This document shows positions 9,779-18,112 of a DNA stretch of 64,000 bases, piece after piece. Below the pieces are notes generated by a model. The model was not told the DNA's origin. It made no database searches and saw nothing but the letters and a program-made list of their open reading frames with translations. The DNA is from Pseudomonadota bacterium (GTDB lineage: Bacteria; Pseudomonadota; Gammaproteobacteria; Steroidobacterales; Steroidobacteraceae). The translations under genes and the position numbers were made by a program. Every line of letters starts with the position of its first letter. The stretch's first letter is position 1. The DNA lies in NCBI GenBank assembly GCA_021826035.1, contig JAKBBE010000001.1:62001-126000 (forward strand), given 5' to 3'.

Positions 9779-11233
9779 TCAACCCAGCCTGACCATGACG
9801 TGACGCGGCACCGTGTAGTCATCGAGCGCATACAGCGAGAGATCCTTGCCGTAGCCGGAGCGCTTGAAGCCACCGTGGGGCATCTCACGGGCGAACGTCC
9901 CATGCGTATTGATCCAGGTGCAACCGTACTGCAGGCGGGCGGCAACCTGCATCGCCAACCCGACGTCGCGTGTCCACACCGATGAGGCCAGACCATATTC
10001 GGAGTCGTTCGCCCAGCGCACAACCTGCGCGGCATCGGTGAACGGCGTCAGTGTCACCACCGGCCCGAATATCTCGCGCTGTACGACTTCATCACTTTGG
10101 AGAGCACCGGCGATCACCGTTGGTTCGTAGAAGAATCCCGCGCCAGCACGAGACTGCCCGCCGGTGGTCACGGTAATGTGCCGCTCGATCGCCGCCCGCG
10201 TTACGAACCCCGCGATGCGAGAGCGTTGTTCAGCAGAGATGACGGGCCCCATCTCTACGGCGTGATCGGTCTGCATCCCCACAGTGATCGTACGGACCGC
10301 CTGCGTGACAGCGTCGACGACGCGGTCATAGGCCGCAGCCTGCACGTACAATCGGCATGCCGCGGTGCAGTCCTGACCCGCGTTGTAAAATCCGAACACG
10401 CGCATCCCCGCGGCCAGCGCCTCGAGGTCGGCATCCGCGAAAATGATGACCGGCGCCTTGCCGCCAAGCTCCAAGTGGGTGCGTTTTAGAGTACCGGCAG
10501 CCGCGGCGAGGATTTTCTGTCCGGTGGCGACATCGCCTGTCAGCGAAACCATGCGCACACGAGGGTGCGCGACTAGCGGCGCGCCGACGGTCTCGCCGCG
10601 GCCGCATACGACGTTCACCACGCCTTTCGGAAGTGCGTCGTTCAGCGCACCAGCGAGCTTCAGCATCGTGAGGGGAGTCTGCTCCGACGGCTTGATCACA
10701 ACGGTGTTGCCTGCTGCGAGCGCCGGCGCGAGCTTCCACGCAGCCATCATCAGGGGGTAATTCCAAGGCGCAATGGACGCTACCACCCCGACGGGATCTC
10801 GGCGGATCATGCTGGTGTACCCGCGGGCGTATTCCCCGGCGAGCGGTCCGGTCTGAACACGCACGGCGCTGGCAAAGAAGCGGAACACGTCGGCAATTGC
10901 GGGCATCTCGTCCCGGCGCATCGCCTCGAGGGGTTTACCGGTATTGCGCGACTCCACCGCGGCGTAAACGTCGGCTTCACGTTCGAGGTGCGCCGCAAGG
11001 TCGAGCAGTAGCCGCGCTCGGTGCGCTGGCGTGGTCTGCGACCAGGCGTCGAACGCACCCGCGGCAGCCAGCACGGCTGCCTCGAGTTGCTCGGGCGAAG
11101 CCTCGGGCACGGTGGCGATCCGCTCCCCCGTGGCAGGGTCGAGGATGGACTCGGCGGCGCCGAGTCCCGGCACGCGTTCGCCATGAATCAGCAGACGCGT
11201 GTCAATGAAAGGCTGCTGGCTGTCCGGGGTCAT
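9779..11233 (-). CDS. patD: Aldehyde dehydrogenase, gamma-aminobutyraldehyde dehydrogenase (PatD/YdcW) type
   Basis: This 484-residue NAD(P)-dependent aldehyde dehydrogenase aligns closely in memory with E. coli YdcW/PatD along its length: [69 protein letters not shown], and an ending like [10 protein letters not shown]. Catalytic residues are visible: Asn158, Glu255 and nucleophile Cys289. PatD oxidises 4-aminobutanal in putrescine breakdown. Here no putrescine gene is near, so it may oxidise a sugar-derived aldehyde such as lactaldehyde or glycolaldehyde instead. It is divergent from the FadR-type regulator, with about 146 bases between starts. Confidence 0.85.
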   Translation of the reverse strand: MTPDSQQPFIDTRLLIHGERVPGLGAAESILDPATGERIATVPEASPEQLEAAVLAAAGAFDAWSQTTPAHRARLLLDLAAHLEREADVYAAVESRNTGKPLEAMRRDEMPAIADVFRFFASAVRVQTGPLAGEYARGYTSMIRRDPVGVVASIAPWNYPLMMAAWKLAPALAAGNTVVIKPSEQTPLTMLKLAGALNDALPKGVVNVVCGRGETVGAPLVAHPRVRMVSLTGDVATGQKILAAAAGTLKRTHLELGGKAPVIIFADADLEALAAGMRVFGFYNAGQDCTAACRLYVQAAAYDRVVDAVTQAVRTITVGMQTDHAVEMGPVISAEQRSRIAGFVTRAAIERHITVTTGGQSRAGAGFFYEPTVIAGALQSDEVVQREIFGPVVTLTPFTDAAQVVRWANDSEYGLASSVWTRDVGLAMQVAARLQYGCTWINTHGTFAREMPHGGFKRSGYGKDLSLYALDDYTVPRHVMVRLG

Positions 11234-11379
11234 GACCGCAGGATAGCGCGCGTGGACGCCGTACGCCCTCCCCGGGGAGGCTTTCGGCCGCGCAACCGTC
11301 TTCTTATGAGGGGGCCGACGTCATACGCATACGCTTCAGCGCCCCACGGCCGGCAATTCGACCTATAATTCGATAGTAA

Positions 11380-12216
11380 ATGGATGGTTCACTAATGCAT
11401 CATAGCGCTGACAAGGCTCTCATGAGCGCGGATGACCGTCTCGATAGGCGAAACAGCGGCTTACCCCGTCCCGTGCCACGCTGCAGCCTGCTCGATCCGG
11501 AGCGTGCCAAGTCCAGCCACGATCACATCGCAGCGGTGCTCGGCACCGAGCTGCTGCAGGGCCGGTACCCCCCCGGCAGCACCATGCCCGCGGAGGGTAA
11601 GCTCGGCGAGCGCTTCCAGGTCTCGCGCACCGTGCTGCGTGAAGTAATGAAGACGCTCGCGGCGAAGGGCTTCCTCGTGCCCAAGACACGGGTCGGCACG
11701 CGGGTGCGCGATGCCGTGTACTGGAATTATTTCGACGCCGACGTACTCGCGTGGCGGCTGTGCCTGGGACTCGATGACGCGTTCCTGGAAACGCTCACGG
11801 AGATTCGCCGAGCGCTCGAGCCGGCCGCCGCCGCGCTAGCGGCACGGCGGCGCGATCCCGACGATGTCGCACGCCTGCGCGAGTGCTTGCGGCAGATTGG
11901 GCGGGTCGACCACTCGCGCCAGAGCTTCGCGGCGGTCGACCTCGACTTTCATCTGGCGATCGGCACCGCCTCGGGCAACCCGCTGATCCGCTCGATCGCG
12001 AGCGTCATCGAAACCGCTCTGGTGGCCTCATTCACCTACAGCTCCCCGGCCGATGACCCCGGCGATCACGCCGCGAGCGTCGCCGGCCACGCCGCCGTAG
12101 TCGACGCGATCGAAGCCGGCGACGGGCCGCGCGCGGCTCGTAGCATCCTCGCCGTGATCAACTCAGGTGCCCAGCGCATCGAACAGCGCAAGCGGCGCTG
12201 TAGAGTGCCGCGGTGA
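11380..12216 (+). CDS. GntR regulator, FadR subfamily
   Basis: This regulator has an N-terminal winged helix (KLGERFQVSRTVLREVMKTLAAKGFLVPK) preceded by the typical LQGRYPPGSTMPAE stretch, and an all-helical FCD effector domain (DLDFHLAIGTASGNPLIRSI). The FCD Asp/His pattern suggests metal-assisted binding of a small sugar acid. The frame opens at ATG 11380, but a TATAAT at 11364-11369 would put transcription start almost on that codon. ATG 11422, with AAGG upstream, is an equally plausible start giving about 264 residues. It probably controls the neighbouring pentose genes and the divergent aldehyde dehydrogenase. Confidence 0.9.
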   Translation: MDGSLMHHSADKALMSADDRLDRRNSGLPRPVPRCSLLDPERAKSSHDHIAAVLGTELLQGRYPPGSTMPAEGKLGERFQVSRTVLREVMKTLAAKGFLVPKTRVGTRVRDAVYWNYFDADVLAWRLCLGLDDAFLETLTEIRRALEPAAAALAARRRDPDDVARLRECLRQIGRVDHSRQSFAAVDLDFHLAIGTASGNPLIRSIASVIETALVASFTYSSPADDPGDHAASVAGHAAVVDAIEAGDGPRAARSILAVINSGAQRIEQRKRRCRVPR

Positions 12217-12234
12217 ACCGATCACCAGAGGCAC
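12205..12234. terminator. Hairpin between convergent genes
   Basis: GTGCC and GGTGA pair with TCACC and GGCAC across a five-base loop, with a small internal bulge. The hairpin spans the stop codons of the converging GntR and SDR genes. No T-run follows on either strand, so it is at best a weak bidirectional terminator. Confidence 0.35.
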
Positions 12235-12992
12235 TACACCCAGCCGCCGTCGACGATGTACTGTTGGCTGGTGCAGGCGCTGGCCGCCTCGGAGGCGAGA
12301 AACACGATGACGTTGGCAACCTCGGCAGGCTGCAGCCGACGCTTCAGGCACTGCCGGGCGTTGATTTCCTGCTCGGTCTGCGCTGTCACCCACTTCTCCA
12401 GCTGCCGCGAGGTCATGATCCAGCCTGGGGCCACGGCGTTGACACGAATGCCATACGGACCGAAATCCCGGGCCAGCGAACGGGTCAATCCGAGCACTGC
12501 AGATTTCGAGGCGGTATAGGCAACCATTCCGCCCTGACCAATGATCCAGGAGATCGAGCCGAGGTTGATGATCGAGCCGCCGCCGGCCGCCTTCATCCCT
12601 GGCAGCACCGCCTGCGCGCAGAAGAACTGTTGTTTAAGGTTCACCGCGATCCGGCTGTCCCACAGCGCTTCGGTCACATCCTCGGTGGCGTGCCGTTCGT
12701 CGCTCGCGGCATTATTGACCAGCACCTGGACGGGACCGAGGCGCGCGGCGATAGCGGCAATCGCGCGCCGCAGGGCCTCAATGTCAGTCAGGTCGCAATG
12801 CTCAAAATGCACCGTCGCGCCACCGGCAGTCAGTTCGGCCGCCAGAGCACGCGACGGCGCATCTGCGATATCGAGAAACCCGACCCGCGCATGTTGCGCG
12901 ACAAACTGCCGAACTATGGCCTCGCCGATCCCGGATCCGCCACCGGTCACCAGCACGACCTGGTCTTTCAGGTCCGTATACAGGGCTGTCAT
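12234..12992 (-). CDS. SDR sugar 1-dehydrogenase, D-xylose/L-arabinose dehydrogenase (XylB) type
   Basis: This 252-residue short-chain dehydrogenase likely oxidises an aldopentose (or related aldose) to its lactone with NAD(P). It shows TGGGSGIG for cofactor binding, a Ser/Tyr/Lys centre in GSISW and YTASKSAV, and resembles Caulobacter XylB in many blocks: FLDIADAPSRAL, NNAASDERH, CAQAVLPGMKAAGGGSIIN, QCLKRRLQPAEVANVIVFLAS. The start is set at ATG 12992; upstream codons to 13037 look non-coding. It converges on the GntR gene and is divergent from the semialdehyde dehydrogenase gene, fitting the first step of the oxidative (Weimberg-type) pentose route. L-fucose or D-galactose are alternative substrates. 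Confidence 0.82.
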   Translation of the reverse strand: MTALYTDLKDQVVLVTGGGSGIGEAIVRQFVAQHARVGFLDIADAPSRALAAELTAGGATVHFEHCDLTDIEALRRAIAAIAARLGPVQVLVNNAASDERHATEDVTEALWDSRIAVNLKQQFFCAQAVLPGMKAAGGGSIINLGSISWIIGQGGMVAYTASKSAVLGLTRSLARDFGPYGIRVNAVAPGWIMTSRQLEKWVTAQTEQEINARQCLKRRLQPAEVANVIVFLASEAASACTSQQYIVDGGWV

Positions 12993-13123
12993 GTAATGAT
13001 TCACTCCGCAGCTATAGTCAACATCAGCACGCGCCACTGCGCACCGTCGGTTCCTGCATCATACTGCGGGGGATTGGATGGCCGCTTCCCCTCAAGACAC
13101 TTCACAAGGAGCATGACGTTCAC

Positions 13124-14704
13124 ATGGCATTGACTGGAGAACTGTTCATCGGTCGCCGACGCGCGGCCACCGCGCAACGCTTCCAGGCCTTCGATCCGGC
13201 CCACGGCGAAGCGCTTATGCCGACCTTCAGCGCCGCCGGAGCCGCCGAACTCGAGGCGGCTTGCGCGCTGGCAGACGCAGCCTTCGACTCCTACCGCAGC
13301 CTGCCGCCGCAGCGGCGCGCAGAATTCCTCGAAGCGATTGCGGGGCAGATCCTCGCTCAGGGCGAGGATCTGCTCAAGCGCGCTCACCTCGAGACGGCGT
13401 TGCCCCTGGCGCGGCTCACCGGGGAGCGAGCCCGCACCGTGGGGCAGCTGCGGCTTTTTGCCGAGGAGCTGCGCGCCGGCGAATGGCTTGGTCTGCGCGT
13501 CGACCCGGCGCTGCCGCAGCGCCCGACGGCGCCGCGCCCGGATATCCGGCTGCGCGAGATTCCGGTCGGACCGGTCGCCGTCTTCGGCGCCAGCAATTTT
13601 CCGCTCGCATTTTCCGTCGCTGGCGGCGACAGCGCCGCTGCGCTCGCCGCCGGCTGCCCGATCGTGGTCAAAGGTCACCCCGCCCATCCCGGCACTAGCG
13701 AGTACGTGGCACGGGCGATCGTGGCGGCGGCGACTGAAACCGGCATGCCCGATGGCGTCTTCTCGCTGTTGAACGGTCCGGACACCGCGCTCGGCGCAGC
13801 CTTGGTCACCGATGCGCGCATTCGCGCCGTCGCGTTCACCGGCTCGCGGGCCGGCGGACTCGCGCTGATGAAGGTCGCAGCCGAGCGTCCCGAACCCATC
13901 CCCGTCTACGCCGAGATGAGCAGCATCAACCCCGTGGTGCTCCTGCCCGCGGCGCTGGCCGGGCGCGGTGCCAGTCTGGCGCGCGAGTTCGTCGCCTCGC
14001 TCACGCTCGGTGTCGGTCAGTTCTGTACCAACCCTGGGCTCGTACTCGCACTCGAGGGCGAAGGCCTGCGGAGCTTCATCGAGGCCGCCGGTACAGCGCT
14101 GGAGGCGGTCAGCCCCGCTGTGATGTTGACGGAGGGCATACAGCGCAACTATGTCCGCGGTATCGAGCGAATGAGCGCTGCGGGCGGGGAACTGGTTGCA
14201 CAGGGCGGCGCCGGTGCGCACACCTGCGCGCGGGCCGCACTGTTCAGCGTTGAGGCCGCTTCGCTTGCGCACCGACCGATGCTCGCCGAGGAGACTTTCG
14301 GACCGGCTTCGCTCATCGTGCGCTGCCGCACCCTCGCAGAGCTGCGCGGGACTCTCGAGCGGCTGGAAGGCCAATTGACCGCGACCTTGCAGATGGACGC
14401 GGCGGATCAGCCACTCGCGCAGGAACTGCTGGCGACGCTGGAGCGCAAGGCCGGCCGCGTCATCGTCAACAGTTGGCCCACCGGGGTCGAGGTCTGCCAT
14501 GCGATGGTTCATGGCGGGCCGTTCCCCGCGACCGCGGACGGCCGCAGCACTTCGGTGGGGACACTCGCGATCGAGCGGTTTCTGCGTCCGGTGTGCTATC
14601 AGGGCTTTGCAGATGCTCTGCTGCCGCCTGAATTGCGCGCAGATCAGCTGCCGCGTTGGCCGCACCGATTCGATGGCGAGTATCGGGTCGGCCGAGCGGA
14701 ATGA
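13124..14704 (+). CDS. Alpha-ketoglutarate-semialdehyde (2,5-dioxovalerate) dehydrogenase
   Basis: This 526-residue aldehyde dehydrogenase belongs to the class that ends the oxidative pentose pathway, turning 2,5-dioxopentanoate into 2-oxoglutarate. Diagnostic stretches include GPVAVFGASNFPLAFS, FTGSRAGG, AEMSSINPVV (Glu) and GQFCTNPGL with nucleophile Cys301. The C-terminal WPTGVEV...GGPFPATAD is also typical of this subfamily. The length fits the family. A GGAG lies about 13 bases before ATG 13124, a rather long spacing. It sits between the XylB-like SDR and the AraD1-like gene, which supply the preceding steps. Confidence 0.9.
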   Translation: MALTGELFIGRRRAATAQRFQAFDPAHGEALMPTFSAAGAAELEAACALADAAFDSYRSLPPQRRAEFLEAIAGQILAQGEDLLKRAHLETALPLARLTGERARTVGQLRLFAEELRAGEWLGLRVDPALPQRPTAPRPDIRLREIPVGPVAVFGASNFPLAFSVAGGDSAAALAAGCPIVVKGHPAHPGTSEYVARAIVAAATETGMPDGVFSLLNGPDTALGAALVTDARIRAVAFTGSRAGGLALMKVAAERPEPIPVYAEMSSINPVVLLPAALAGRGASLAREFVASLTLGVGQFCTNPGLVLALEGEGLRSFIEAAGTALEAVSPAVMLTEGIQRNYVRGIERMSAAGGELVAQGGAGAHTCARAALFSVEAASLAHRPMLAEETFGPASLIVRCRTLAELRGTLERLEGQLTATLQMDAADQPLAQELLATLERKAGRVIVNSWPTGVEVCHAMVHGGPFPATADGRSTSVGTLAIERFLRPVCYQGFADALLPPELRADQLPRWPHRFDGEYRVGRAE

Positions 14705-14713
14705 TCCGGGCTT

Positions 14714-14744
14714 GAGCACGCGCCGCATCGTGCGGCGCGCGCTC
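14714..14744. terminator. Long hairpin between convergent genes
   Basis: A 14-base arm (14714-14727) pairs with 14731-14744 with one mismatch around a three-base loop TCG. It fills the gap between the semialdehyde dehydrogenase stop and the AraD1-like stop. The stem is very stable and symmetric, so it could end transcription from both sides, though no T-run is present. Confidence 0.55.
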
Positions 14745-15723
14745 ACAGCGATCGTGGCGTTACGCTGCAGGCCGCACCGCGCGCCAAGGGATTGCGCAGC
14801 GGCAACAGGAAGGCGTCGGCGCGAATGTCGAAGATATCGCCCACCTCGACGCGGACCTGATCGGCAAACGAAAGGGTCGCAGTGCCAAAGAAGTGCACGT
14901 GCACGTCACCCGGCCGGCGGAATTGGGCGTACTTGAAGTGATGATGTTCCAGGTTCGCGAGGGAGTGCGACATATTGACCTCGCCCGTGAGAAACGGCTT
15001 CTCCCATAGCACCCGTTCCTGGCGGTAGATGCGACTGATGCCACGCACGTCCGCCGGCAGCGCACCGGCGAGAAGCTCGGCGCCGAGCGCGACCGGGCGC
15101 AGCTTGGAATGCGCGAGCCACAGATAATTGTGGCGTTCCGTGACGTGATCGGAGAACTCGTTGGCGAGAGTAAACCCGAGCCGCCGCGGCACTCCGTCGG
15201 CATCGATCAGGTAGATCCCGGCGATCTCCGGCTCCTCGCCGCCGTCGAGCGCAAAGGCTGGAGATTCAAGGGGCGCGCCATGCGGCACGACGCTCGCCCC
15301 GTCGCCCTTGTAGAACCACTCCGGCTGGACACCGAGTGCGCCGGGGGCGGGTTTACCGCCCTCGAGTCCCTCCCGGAAGATGCGCATCGAGTCGGTCTGG
15401 CCGGCCTCGGTCGCCGCCAGCGCATGCATTTTGTCGCGACTTTCTGCGGATCCGAGGTGCGTCAGCCCGGTCCCGGTCAGGTACAGATGCGCCGGATCGG
15501 GATGGTCTATCGGCGCGAGCAATCGCACGTCCTGAAGCGCCACACACCGGCCAGTACGCCGCTGCTCGACCGCCCGCGCCAGGGTGATGCCGTCGGTTAA
15601 CGCACCGCTCGCCAGCGCATAAAGGCTCGGCGCATCCGCAAGCAGTTCAGCTCGCTCGACAGCCACCAGCACGGCGACTGTGCGCGCGCCGTCCGCTTCG
15701 ATCTGTACCAGACGCAAGGCCAT
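14743..15723 (-). CDS. araD1: AraD1-like 2-keto-3-deoxy sugar acid dehydratase (FAH fold)
   Basis: This 326-residue protein belongs to the fumarylacetoacetase-fold family that includes AraD1, which dehydrates 2-keto-3-deoxy-L-arabinonate to alpha-ketoglutarate semialdehyde. Family marks include LYLTGTGLTHLGSA, the KGDGASVVPHG segment, GGEEPEIAGIYLI (metal-binding acids) and NEFSDHVTERHNYLWLAHSKLR. ATG 15723 is chosen because GGGAG lies six bases upstream; GTG at 15735 is in frame but less well placed. The next enzyme in the route is encoded convergently, and the FucP-type permease gene is divergent. GguC-like proteins of unclear role are close relatives, so the exact substrate is inferred. 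Confidence 0.82.
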   Translation of the reverse strand: MALRLVQIEADGARTVAVLVAVERAELLADAPSLYALASGALTDGITLARAVEQRRTGRCVALQDVRLLAPIDHPDPAHLYLTGTGLTHLGSAESRDKMHALAATEAGQTDSMRIFREGLEGGKPAPGALGVQPEWFYKGDGASVVPHGAPLESPAFALDGGEEPEIAGIYLIDADGVPRRLGFTLANEFSDHVTERHNYLWLAHSKLRPVALGAELLAGALPADVRGISRIYRQERVLWEKPFLTGEVNMSHSLANLEHHHFKYAQFRRPGDVHVHFFGTATLSFADQVRVEVGDIFDIRADAFLLPLRNPLARGAACSVTPRSL

Positions 15724-15785
15724 GAAATCTCCCACTGTGCCTGATGTGTCAGCCGTCGCCGATGATAGTCCAGCAGATTTGTAAA

Positions 15786-15844
15786 TGTCTGAGTAATTGG
15801 ACGGTCTTGACAGCGACTCGGACCGCTCCGTATTGTCTGAGTAA
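15786..15844 (+). promoter_or_regulatory. Sigma-70-type promoter flanked by 11-bp direct repeats
   Basis: TTGACA (15807-15812) and TATTGT (15831-15836), 18 bases apart, form a good promoter for the permease gene. The exact repeat TGTCTGAGTAA occurs at 15786-15796, just upstream of the -35, and at 15834-15844, overlapping the -10. This arrangement suggests a repressor site, possibly for one of the two FadR-family regulators nearby. The same site could affect the divergent araD1-like gene. Confidence 0.6.
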
Positions 15845-15907
15845 ATGGCGAGCCATGACGCCGCTGCGCGCGCTCAGGGCCTCCCCTCCCGCTCCGGAGC
15901 CCTAGGC

Positions 15908-17215
15908 ATGGCGATCATGATTGGCGGTGAATCAGGCGTTGCGTCCCAGACTGACGGCGAACCGCGCTCCTACACGGCGGCGCTGGTGGTGCTGGCCACC
16001 GTCTTTTTCATGTGGGGCTTCGCCACCGTCCTGAATGACATCCTGATTCCGCACCTGAAGTCTGCGTTCCAGCTCGACTACGCGCAGGTCCTGCTGATCC
16101 AATTCGTATTCTTCCTGGCTTACTTCGTGATGGCAATGCCGTCGGCGAAGATTCTCGAACGCACCGGTTACAAGCTCGCTGTCGTGATCGGACTGTTCGG
16201 CATGGCGGTGAGTGCCGGCGGGTTCATTCCCGCGGCCATGCTCGAGTCGTTCGGACTGTTTCTGGTGGCGCTGTTCCTGCTGGCCGCATCGATCACACTG
16301 CTACAGGTCGCCGCCAATCCCTATGTAGCGGTCATCGGGCCTGCGCAGACGGCCTCCAGCCGCCTGAATCTCGTGCAGGCGTTCAACTCAGCCGGCACCA
16401 TGCTGGCGCCGCTGTTTGGCAGCCTGCTCATCCTCGGCCATACAGCCCCCGGCGGCCGCGGGGCACACCCGAGCGCTGCGGTGCGTGCGGCGGGGGTACA
16501 CACGGTTGAGCTGCCCTACGCGCTCATCGCGCTCGTCCTGCTGGCCCTCGCAGTGCTGGTCTGGCGGGTGCGACTGCCGGATCTGGGCAAGGACACCCGC
16601 CGCACCGCGCGGGCCGAGCGGGCCAAACACAGCCTCTGGCGGCATCGCAACCTGGTGTTCGGCGTGCCGGCGATCGCGCTGTACCTGATCTGTGAGGTCG
16701 GGATCGGCTCGACGCTGGTGAATTTCATGTCGCTGCCGACGATTGGCGCGCTCACGCACGCCCAGGCCGCGGACTATCTGACGCTCTATTGGGGCGGGGC
16801 GATGGCTGGCCGATTCGTCGGTTCGTGGTTCCTGCGCTGGATGCGCCCGCAGCGTGTGCTCGCCGCCGTGACGGTCGGGGCGCTCGCATTGGTTGGACTC
16901 TCAATCCTCTCCACCGGTCACGTCGCGATGTGGAGCCTGCTCGCCGTCGGGCTGTGCAACTCGATCATGTTCCCGACGATCTTCACCCTCGGCATCCGCG
17001 GCCTGGGACCACTCACCGAAGAAGGCTCAGGGCTGCTCATCATGGCGATCGCCGGCGGGGCGCTCGCGGAACTACAGGGGGTGCTGGCCGATGCCATCGG
17101 CCTGCACCTCTCGTACGTACTGCCCTGGGTGTGCTACGGCTACGTGCTGTTCTACGCGCTGTGGGGCTACCGCACTACCGGCGCGGTGCATGACGAGCAG
17201 TTGAACGCTTGCTGA
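15908..17215 (+). CDS. Sugar:H+ symporter, FucP family (MFS)
   Basis: This 435-residue, twelve-helix inner-membrane permease is of the FucP/GluP type. Hallmarks are FFMWGFATVLNDILIPHLK in helix 1 (the FucP-type acidic residue), FFLAYFVMAMPSAKILERTGYK, and LLQVAANPYVAVIGP with RLNLVQAFNSAGTMLAPLFG. ATG 15908 has GGAG eight bases upstream; the frame is open back to 15845, but that codon overlaps the -10/operator region. The family carries L-fucose, glucose, galactose or arabinose; with pentose enzymes around, L-arabinose or a pentose is likely, L-fucose possible. Its 3' end overlaps the convergent GntR gene by 41 bases. Confidence 0.88.
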   Translation: MAIMIGGESGVASQTDGEPRSYTAALVVLATVFFMWGFATVLNDILIPHLKSAFQLDYAQVLLIQFVFFLAYFVMAMPSAKILERTGYKLAVVIGLFGMAVSAGGFIPAAMLESFGLFLVALFLLAASITLLQVAANPYVAVIGPAQTASSRLNLVQAFNSAGTMLAPLFGSLLILGHTAPGGRGAHPSAAVRAAGVHTVELPYALIALVLLALAVLVWRVRLPDLGKDTRRTARAERAKHSLWRHRNLVFGVPAIALYLICEVGIGSTLVNFMSLPTIGALTHAQAADYLTLYWGGAMAGRFVGSWFLRWMRPQRVLAAVTVGALALVGLSILSTGHVAMWSLLAVGLCNSIMFPTIFTLGIRGLGPLTEEGSGLLIMAIAGGALAELQGVLADAIGLHLSYVLPWVCYGYVLFYALWGYRTTGAVHDEQLNAC

Positions 17216-17963
17216 TCGGCGCCGGTGGCCGCGACCGGCCGCCGGTGGTATCGAGCAGCGCAAGGCGCACCAGATCGGTCATCGCGGCACGGGCGGCCGC
17301 CGGATCGCGCCGCTCGACAGCGTCGTACACCCGCAGGTGGTCGGGCAGCGGATCTCGGCTAAGCGGCGCGGCGCGCTGCTTGAACACCGTCGTCCAGCTC
17401 ACCGCCGCGGCAATACCGCTCGTGAGCGAGGCGAGAAACGGGTTACCGGAGGCTTCGAGCAGCGCCGAATGAAACGCGCGGTCCGCCTGTCGGCCCGCTT
17501 CGACGGCCAGTGACTGTGCCGCCATGTCCTCGAGCGAGCGACGCAGGCCGCGCAGTTGCTCCTTGCTGCGGCGCGCGGCCGCGAGTGCGGCGGCCGCCGG
17601 TTCGACGATCGTGCGCAGCTCGAACAGCGCATTCAGCAGCGGCAGATCCGGATTGCCGCTGAAGATCCAAGAGACCACGTCCGGATCGAGTAGGTGCCAG
17701 GCGCCGGGAGGACTGACGCGCGTACCGAGCTTGGGACGCGATTCAACCAAACCTTTGGCCGCGAGAATACGCACCGCCTCGCGATAGGCGGTGCGCGAGA
17801 CCTTCAGCTGCTCGCTGGCGGCGATTTCTCCGTCCAGCACGCGGCCCGGCACGAGGCGGCCGGAGACGATCCGCACGCCGATGTCGCGCGCGATCGTGCC
17901 GTGCAGCCGTAAGGCTTTGCTGCCCAGGGCGCTGTTGGAGGAGGCCGGCGTCCTGGATCGCAT
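17175..17963 (-). CDS. GntR regulator, FadR subfamily
   Basis: This 262-residue regulator has the winged helix in EIAASEQLKVSRTAYREAV followed by LAAKGLVESRPKLGTRV, and the motif DPDVVSWIF that links to an FCD effector domain (ADRAFHSALLEASGNPFLASL). This arrangement is typical of sugar-acid regulators such as those for galactonate. It overlaps the convergent permease gene tail to tail and is divergent from the GlcD-type oxidase, so autoregulation plus control of those two is likely. The start may lie a few codons downstream of the one given. Confidence 0.9.
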   Translation of the reverse strand: MRSRTPASSNSALGSKALRLHGTIARDIGVRIVSGRLVPGRVLDGEIAASEQLKVSRTAYREAVRILAAKGLVESRPKLGTRVSPPGAWHLLDPDVVSWIFSGNPDLPLLNALFELRTIVEPAAAALAAARRSKEQLRGLRRSLEDMAAQSLAVEAGRQADRAFHSALLEASGNPFLASLTSGIAAAVSWTTVFKQRAAPLSRDPLPDHLRVYDAVERRDPAAARAAMTDLVRLALLDTTGGRSRPPAPISKRSTARHAPRR

Positions 17964-18112
17964 GTCGGGCGTACTCTCGGGTCGATGCAGGCGCGCCAGT
18001 ATAGCGGCGAGGCGGGCGGATGGGCGCAGACCCGCGAAGCGCGGCGATCCTCGAAACGCTCACTCATACGATTTATAATATTTTTAACGATCGGTTTGCT
18101 GTGGAGTCCGTG

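Noticed and set aside
13001..14746. 581-codon open frame antisense to the semialdehyde dehydrogenase
   Set aside because: Low-complexity Arg/Gly/Ala composition and no motifs; the plus-strand gene is well supported.
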